From: Mucilaginibacter pedocola
Lineage (GTDB): Bacteria; Bacteroidota; Bacteroidia; Sphingobacteriales; Sphingobacteriaceae
Direction: 5' to 3'
Assembly (NCBI RefSeq): GCF_002013915.1
Contig: NZ_MBTF01000002.1
Location: forward strand, 124,001-188,000
DNA length: 64,000 bases
Shown: one piece after another, positions 60,630 through 64,000 of the stretch
How the letters are laid out: every line of letters starts with the position of its first letter
Numbering within the stretch: position 1 is the stretch's first letter
Notes under the pieces: model-generated
Databases searched by the model: none
What the model was told of the DNA's origin: nothing
Seen by the model: the letters and a program-made list of their open reading frames with translations, nothing else
Program-made: the position numbers and the translations under genes

Positions 60630-61520
60630 ATGGACGGCAAACAGAGCTTTACATTGGTAAACCCGCTAACCGGGAACCTGGCGTTCAAATTATTCAGTTT
60701 CAGCGATAATAGTTATTTTGATCATATACAGCGAAATAATTATTATTCGCTTATTTGGATAAAACAAGGGGAAGGTATCGTGAAAGCAGACTTTAGTGAA
60801 TACTCTTTCATGCCCGGTATGCTTTTCGCTTTTTCGCCTTATCAACCTTTTATGATAAGTCCGCAGGATGGTATATATGGTGTAGCACTTAATTTTCACC
60901 CGGATTTCTTCTGCATTCATAAGCATCAAAAAGAAATAGCATGCAATGGGGTTTTATTCAACAATATATACGATCCGCCATTTTTGCGCCTTGATGAAGC
61001 AACCACTGCATCCCTGGAGCTGATGTTAGGGCAGATAAAAGCCGAAATGCAAAACGTAGCCCTGGCACAATACGAGTTGTTACTTTCGTACCTAAAGATT
61101 GTTTTAATAACAGCTTCACGCCTTAAAGCACGGCAACAAACAGCCGAAGGACAGATTATTACAAATGAGGTTAAGCAGCCTTTTATACTGAAAAAACTAA
61201 AAGATAATATAGAACAGCATTTTAGAACGCACCATACTGCCAGCGAGTACGCCAATCTTTTAAATATTACACCCAAAGCGTTGGCAAAAATTACAAAGGC
61301 GCATTTTAATAAAACGCTTACAGATCTTATAACAGAGCGCATAGTAATAGAAGCCAAACGCGAACTGTATCTTACCAATAAACCGGTAAAAGAAATTGCC
61401 TACGAACTTGGCTATACCGACGAGAGCTATTTTAGCCGGTTTTTTAAAACGAATGCTGATATAAGCCCGCAAATTTATCGGGATACAGTGGGTTTTAACA
61501 GGGCAAACATATCCTCCTAA
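60630..61520 (+). CDS. AraC-family transcriptional regulator
   Basis: This 296-residue protein has a cupin-like N-terminal sensing domain (GEGIVKADFSEYSFMPGMLF) and a C-terminal double helix-turn-helix with HHTASEYANLLNITPKALAKI and KPVKEIAYELGYTDESYFSRF, the classic AraC signature with the final helix. It may control the adjacent AhpD-like and DUF1348 genes. ATG 60630 (MDGKQSF) is used; a GTG frame at 60609 overlaps the preceding gene. Its stop overlaps that of the convergent radical SAM gene by four bases. Confidence 0.9.
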   Translation: MDGKQSFTLVNPLTGNLAFKLFSFSDNSYFDHIQRNNYYSLIWIKQGEGIVKADFSEYSFMPGMLFAFSPYQPFMISPQDGIYGVALNFHPDFFCIHKHQKEIACNGVLFNNIYDPPFLRLDEATTASLELMLGQIKAEMQNVALAQYELLLSYLKIVLITASRLKARQQTAEGQIITNEVKQPFILKKLKDNIEQHFRTHHTASEYANLLNITPKALAKITKAHFNKTLTDLITERIVIEAKRELYLTNKPVKEIAYELGYTDESYFSRFFKTNADISPQIYRDTVGFNRANISS

Positions 61521-62587
61521 AACAACCCCATCTGTTTCCCACCTTTCGGCCTGAACAAACTCAGGTCGTATTGCGGCATTTCCCTTCCTGAAAGAAAGCG
61601 TACGCAAGCCATGCGGTATAGTTGATGTATAGAGTTGGCTATGTGCCCGTCGCCGCTCATGCGTCGGCCAAAGTCGCTCTCGTTCAGGTTGCCGTTGTGG
61701 CAGGCGCGTACCATGTTCAGTACCTTCTCAGCACGGTCGGGGAAGGCTTTGTGTACCCAGTCGGTAAATATTTCGGCAATGCTGCCGTTGAGGCGTACTA
61801 TCGTAAAGCCTGCAGCCAATGCGCCCCGGTCGGCAGCAGCTTTAATAATATCAGGCATTTCGTTACTGTTCAATCCGGGGATAATGGGCGCTACCATTAC
61901 ACGCACAGGTATGCCTTTTTCGGATAGTTTTTCTATTACAGCCAGCCGCCCGATCCCGGTTACCGTACGGGGTTCCAGTTTTTGCCGTAGCGCTTCGTTC
62001 AACGAATTGAGCGATACATTTACATGCACCAGTTTCATGGCCGCCATTTCGGTTAAAATATCCAAATCGCGTAGCACCAGGTTGTTTTTGGTGATAATAC
62101 TTACCGGGTTACGATATTGCAGAAAAACCTGCAGCAGACCCCGGGTTATCTTCAGTTTACGCTCTATGGGCTGGTAACAATCGGTATTGCCCGACAATAC
62201 CATGGCAACCGGCTCGTACCCTCGTTTGTTAAAATGTTTTTCGAGAAGTTCGGGCGCGTTGCGTTTTACAATTATCTTTCGCTCGAAATCGAGCCCGGCG
62301 CTAAAGCCATAATACTCGTGGGTATTGCGAGCATAACAATAAATACAGCCATGCTCGCAGCCTTGGTAGGGGTTTATAGATACAAAACGCCCGAGGTCGG
62401 GGCTGTTAGATTCGCTGACGATCTTCTTGGGGCTTTCCTCAAAAAGCTGCGTGCGGGTATCTTCCAGCAATTGTTCGTCCAGCCCCTCAACGTGGTCCAG
62501 TACGTATTTGTTCTTCAGAAATTTGTTGTGCGTGTTTACCTGCGCCCCTCTTCCCTTAAAAAAATCGGGATTCTCCTCATGTGCCAT
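61517..62587 (-). CDS. PA0069-family radical SAM protein
   Basis: This 356-residue protein has the radical-SAM cluster motif GCEHGCIYCYARNTHEYYG (CxxxCxxC within), then LDFERKIIVKRNAPELL, VLSGNTDCYQPIER and SIITKNNLVLRDLDIL, all features of the PA0069/SplB-like group. Function unknown; relatives repair or modify nucleic acids. ATG 62587 lies a few bases from a perfect palindrome (62595-62619), a candidate operator. The gene lies downstream of a NarL-type regulator. Confidence 0.9.
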   Translation of the reverse strand: MAHEENPDFFKGRGAQVNTHNKFLKNKYVLDHVEGLDEQLLEDTRTQLFEESPKKIVSESNSPDLGRFVSINPYQGCEHGCIYCYARNTHEYYGFSAGLDFERKIIVKRNAPELLEKHFNKRGYEPVAMVLSGNTDCYQPIERKLKITRGLLQVFLQYRNPVSIITKNNLVLRDLDILTEMAAMKLVHVNVSLNSLNEALRQKLEPRTVTGIGRLAVIEKLSEKGIPVRVMVAPIIPGLNSNEMPDIIKAAADRGALAAGFTIVRLNGSIAEIFTDWVHKAFPDRAEKVLNMVRACHNGNLNESDFGRRMSGDGHIANSIHQLYRMACVRFLSGREMPQYDLSLFRPKGGKQMGLF

Positions 62588-62594
62588 GAGAACA

Positions 62595-62619
62595 AATTTG
62601 CTAATTTTATTAGCAAATT
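62595..62619. promoter_or_regulatory. Perfect 11-bp dyad between regulator and radical SAM gene
   Basis: AATTTGCTAAT-TTT-ATTAGCAAATT spans from just before the radical SAM ATG to the regulator stop. It may be an operator or a hairpin terminator for the regulator gene. Confidence 0.45.
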
Positions 62620-63259
62620 ACAAAGATATGAGATTGTTTTTTACCGCATAAAGTGCCAGGCCAACACGGCTTTTAATCTCCAGTTTTTCGAAAAGCTGGT
62701 CGCGGTAACCGTCAACGGTGCGGGCGCTAACGTTCATTTCGTCAGCAATTTCTTTATAGGTGAGTTCGGTTGCTGCCAGTTTTAAAAACTCGAGCTCGCG
62801 GGCATTTAGTTTAATATTGGCAGCCGAGTGGCTAAAACTATTTACAAGGTGGCGGGTAACAAAATCGGGGTAGTATATTTCGCCCTGCGCAACTTTGGTA
62901 AGGGCTGTTTCAAACTCCAGGGGTTCAGCATCTTTTAACAAATAGCCTTTTACGCCAAGTTTTACCATTGCCAAAACTTTCTCAGCATCCTCATACATCG
63001 ATAGTATGATCACCGCAATATCGGGGTAATTGCTTCGCAGCCATTGGGCGGTTTCTATGCCACCCATTACGGGCATGTTTATATCTAAAATAATAATATC
63101 CGGCTTTAGCTGGGGCGATAGCTTTCGGGTAAGTTCCAACCCGTTGTCGGCCTCGAAAATGATCTTATAATTGCCCAGGCTTTGTATAAGCGATACAAGC
63201 CCGCCCCTAAAAAGGCGATGATCATCAACCAGCACTATCTCGACGGCATCCGTTGGCAT
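62618..63259 (-). CDS. NarL/FixJ-type response regulator
   Basis: This 213-residue protein has a receiver domain (EIVLVDDHRLFRGGLVSLI, DIIILDINMPVMGG with the phospho-acceptor Asp, LSMYEDAEKV, GYLLKDAEPLEF) and a LuxR-type helix-turn-helix (LNARELEFLKLAATELTYKE, IADEMNVSARTVDGYRDQLF). It is a transcription factor; its kinase is not in the window next to it. ATG 63259 (MPTDAVEI) is chosen over an earlier in-frame codon. The radical SAM gene follows on the same strand after a dyad. Confidence 0.92.
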   Translation of the reverse strand: MPTDAVEIVLVDDHRLFRGGLVSLIQSLGNYKIIFEADNGLELTRKLSPQLKPDIIILDINMPVMGGIETAQWLRSNYPDIAVIILSMYEDAEKVLAMVKLGVKGYLLKDAEPLEFETALTKVAQGEIYYPDFVTRHLVNSFSHSAANIKLNARELEFLKLAATELTYKEIADEMNVSARTVDGYRDQLFEKLEIKSRVGLALYAVKNNLISL

Positions 63260-63495
63260 ACGTTTGTTGTAAGAGGGGACAATAATTATTGCATACAAAA
63301 ACCTTTGCCGGTTAAGCGGACGCTACCGCCCGCTGCCATTTTAAGGCGATTATTAATTGCTAATTTTTTAACCCCTTTCTTGTTGACTATCAATATACAA
63401 TAGTAAAATAAAGGAGCCGGCATTCGCGATGGTTAAATTAACTAAACATAAATGAAATTGCAATAGCATAAAACCATCAATCACCTTATACGAGG
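63260..63495. other. Gap between NarL-type regulator and edge membrane protein
   Basis: No gene is seen; it holds the regulator promoter and the 3' end region of the edge gene. Confidence 0.4.
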
Positions 63496-64000
63496 TTAAC
63501 GGGTTGAGGGTTTAACGTATAAAAAACAGGCAATAAGGCAGCCGTACAATAAAACGTTTGCTATGCTGCTAACCACCATCCAAAATTGCAGGTAGGCAAA
63601 GCTGTTTTTGTAAGCCAGATAGCTAAACGATGCAAAAAATAAAAACTCGCCAAGGTAAAAGAACAATACTCCGGTATTGAGCCAAAACCCGGGCTGCTTT
63701 AATAAGTTGAACGCTTGTGCCGAGGGGAGCGATATCAGTTGGCGGAAATAGACCCCGCAGGCAACTATAATTACCAGCGTTTGCAGTAATATACCGCTGA
63801 TATTGAGTTTCCAAAAACCATGTATAAGCAGCAAACTCAACACGCTATAGATTATTGAACCTACGATAGCTATTAAAATAGGCCTTTTATAGCGTGCCGT
63901 ACCTAAATTAGTATAAATGCTGAACGAATAAAACATAAACTCGATGAGCTCTACTATATTAACTGCCCATAGGTTGCTATGGTTTACCGAGAATACTTTG
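63496..64000 (-). CDS. Polytopic membrane protein, start beyond right edge
   Basis: The frame stays open to the window edge: an ATG at 63936 exists, but upstream codons to 64000 continue as KVFSVNHSNLWAVNIVELIE without a stop, so the true start is probably outside. At least 167 residues are present with four hydrophobic helices (PILIAIVGSIIYSVLSLLLI, ISGILLQTLVIIVACGVYF, GVLFFYLGEFLFFASFSYLA, WMVVSSIANVLLYGCLIACF). No family is recognised. It may encode an unclassified inner-membrane protein. Confidence 0.72.
   Translation of the reverse strand, partial: KVFSVNHSNLWAVNIVELIEFMFYSFSIYTNLGTARYKRPILIAIVGSIIYSVLSLLLIHGFWKLNISGILLQTLVIIVACGVYFRQLISLPSAQAFNLLKQPGFWLNTGVLFFYLGEFLFFASFSYLAYKNSFAYLQFWMVVSSIANVLLYGCLIACFLYVKPSTR

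Overview
The window comes from a Bacteroidota (Bacteroidetes) chromosome, most likely a Sphingobacteriaceae member close to Mucilaginibacter or Pedobacter; this is inferred from gene content, not from an rRNA. Supporting signs are moderate GC in the core genes, the near absence of Shine-Dalgarno sequences, several -7 elements of the TAnnTTTG type, and families typical of the phylum: DUF4175, DUF4199, BlaI/BlaR1 pairs with repeat tails, TPR histidine kinases, and DNA ligase D with the phosphoesterase-ligase-polymerase order.

Layout. 1-7.8 kb: edge-truncated prolyl oligopeptidase, a thiol peroxidase of the glutathione peroxidase family, the run DUF4175 / anti-sigma-type ATPase / ybeY, and a marR-MFS efflux pair, all on the minus strand. 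7.9-24.8 kb: a 16.8-kb AT-rich integrated element inserted in a tRNA-Pro(GGG) gene. It is bounded by 49-bp perfect direct repeats, with a tyrosine integrase at the left end and the intact, element-restored tRNA at the right end. It carries a three-gene unit ending in an SF2-helicase-like protein with an unusual P-loop, several unrecognised genes, two XRE regulators, an SSB, an ArdC-type antirestriction protein, and an AIPR-family protein with a nuclease-like N terminus. No relaxase or conjugation gene is visible, so it looks like a non-conjugative (possibly mobilizable) defence or satellite island. Its intergenic regions hold two families of dispersed repeats and a roughly 450-bp noncoding block preceded by a large hairpin.

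25-64 kb is mostly core: a frameshifted DUF3800 gene, a GH63-type glycosidase, an OmpA-like lipoprotein, an M28 peptidase, a TPR histidine kinase, a VOC protein, ligD, blaI-blaR1, a CheY-like regulator, a nitroreductase, an AsmA-like/GT51 glycosyltransferase, mrp and a NifU-like scaffold (Fe-S assembly), def, an M16 protease, hpt, a slipin, mfd, small membrane proteins (DUF4199, DUF2752, TM2), a Nif3-like and a zinc-ribbon protein, an AhpD-like protein, an AraC regulator, a PA0069-type radical SAM protein, a NarL-type regulator, and a membrane protein cut by the right edge.

The most interesting part is the element. Two membrane proteins of unknown function lie directly upstream of the AIPR nuclease. 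The integrase has paired arm-type repeats at both element ends. The integration also split the tRNA gene so that the original tRNA promoter now points at the integrase.
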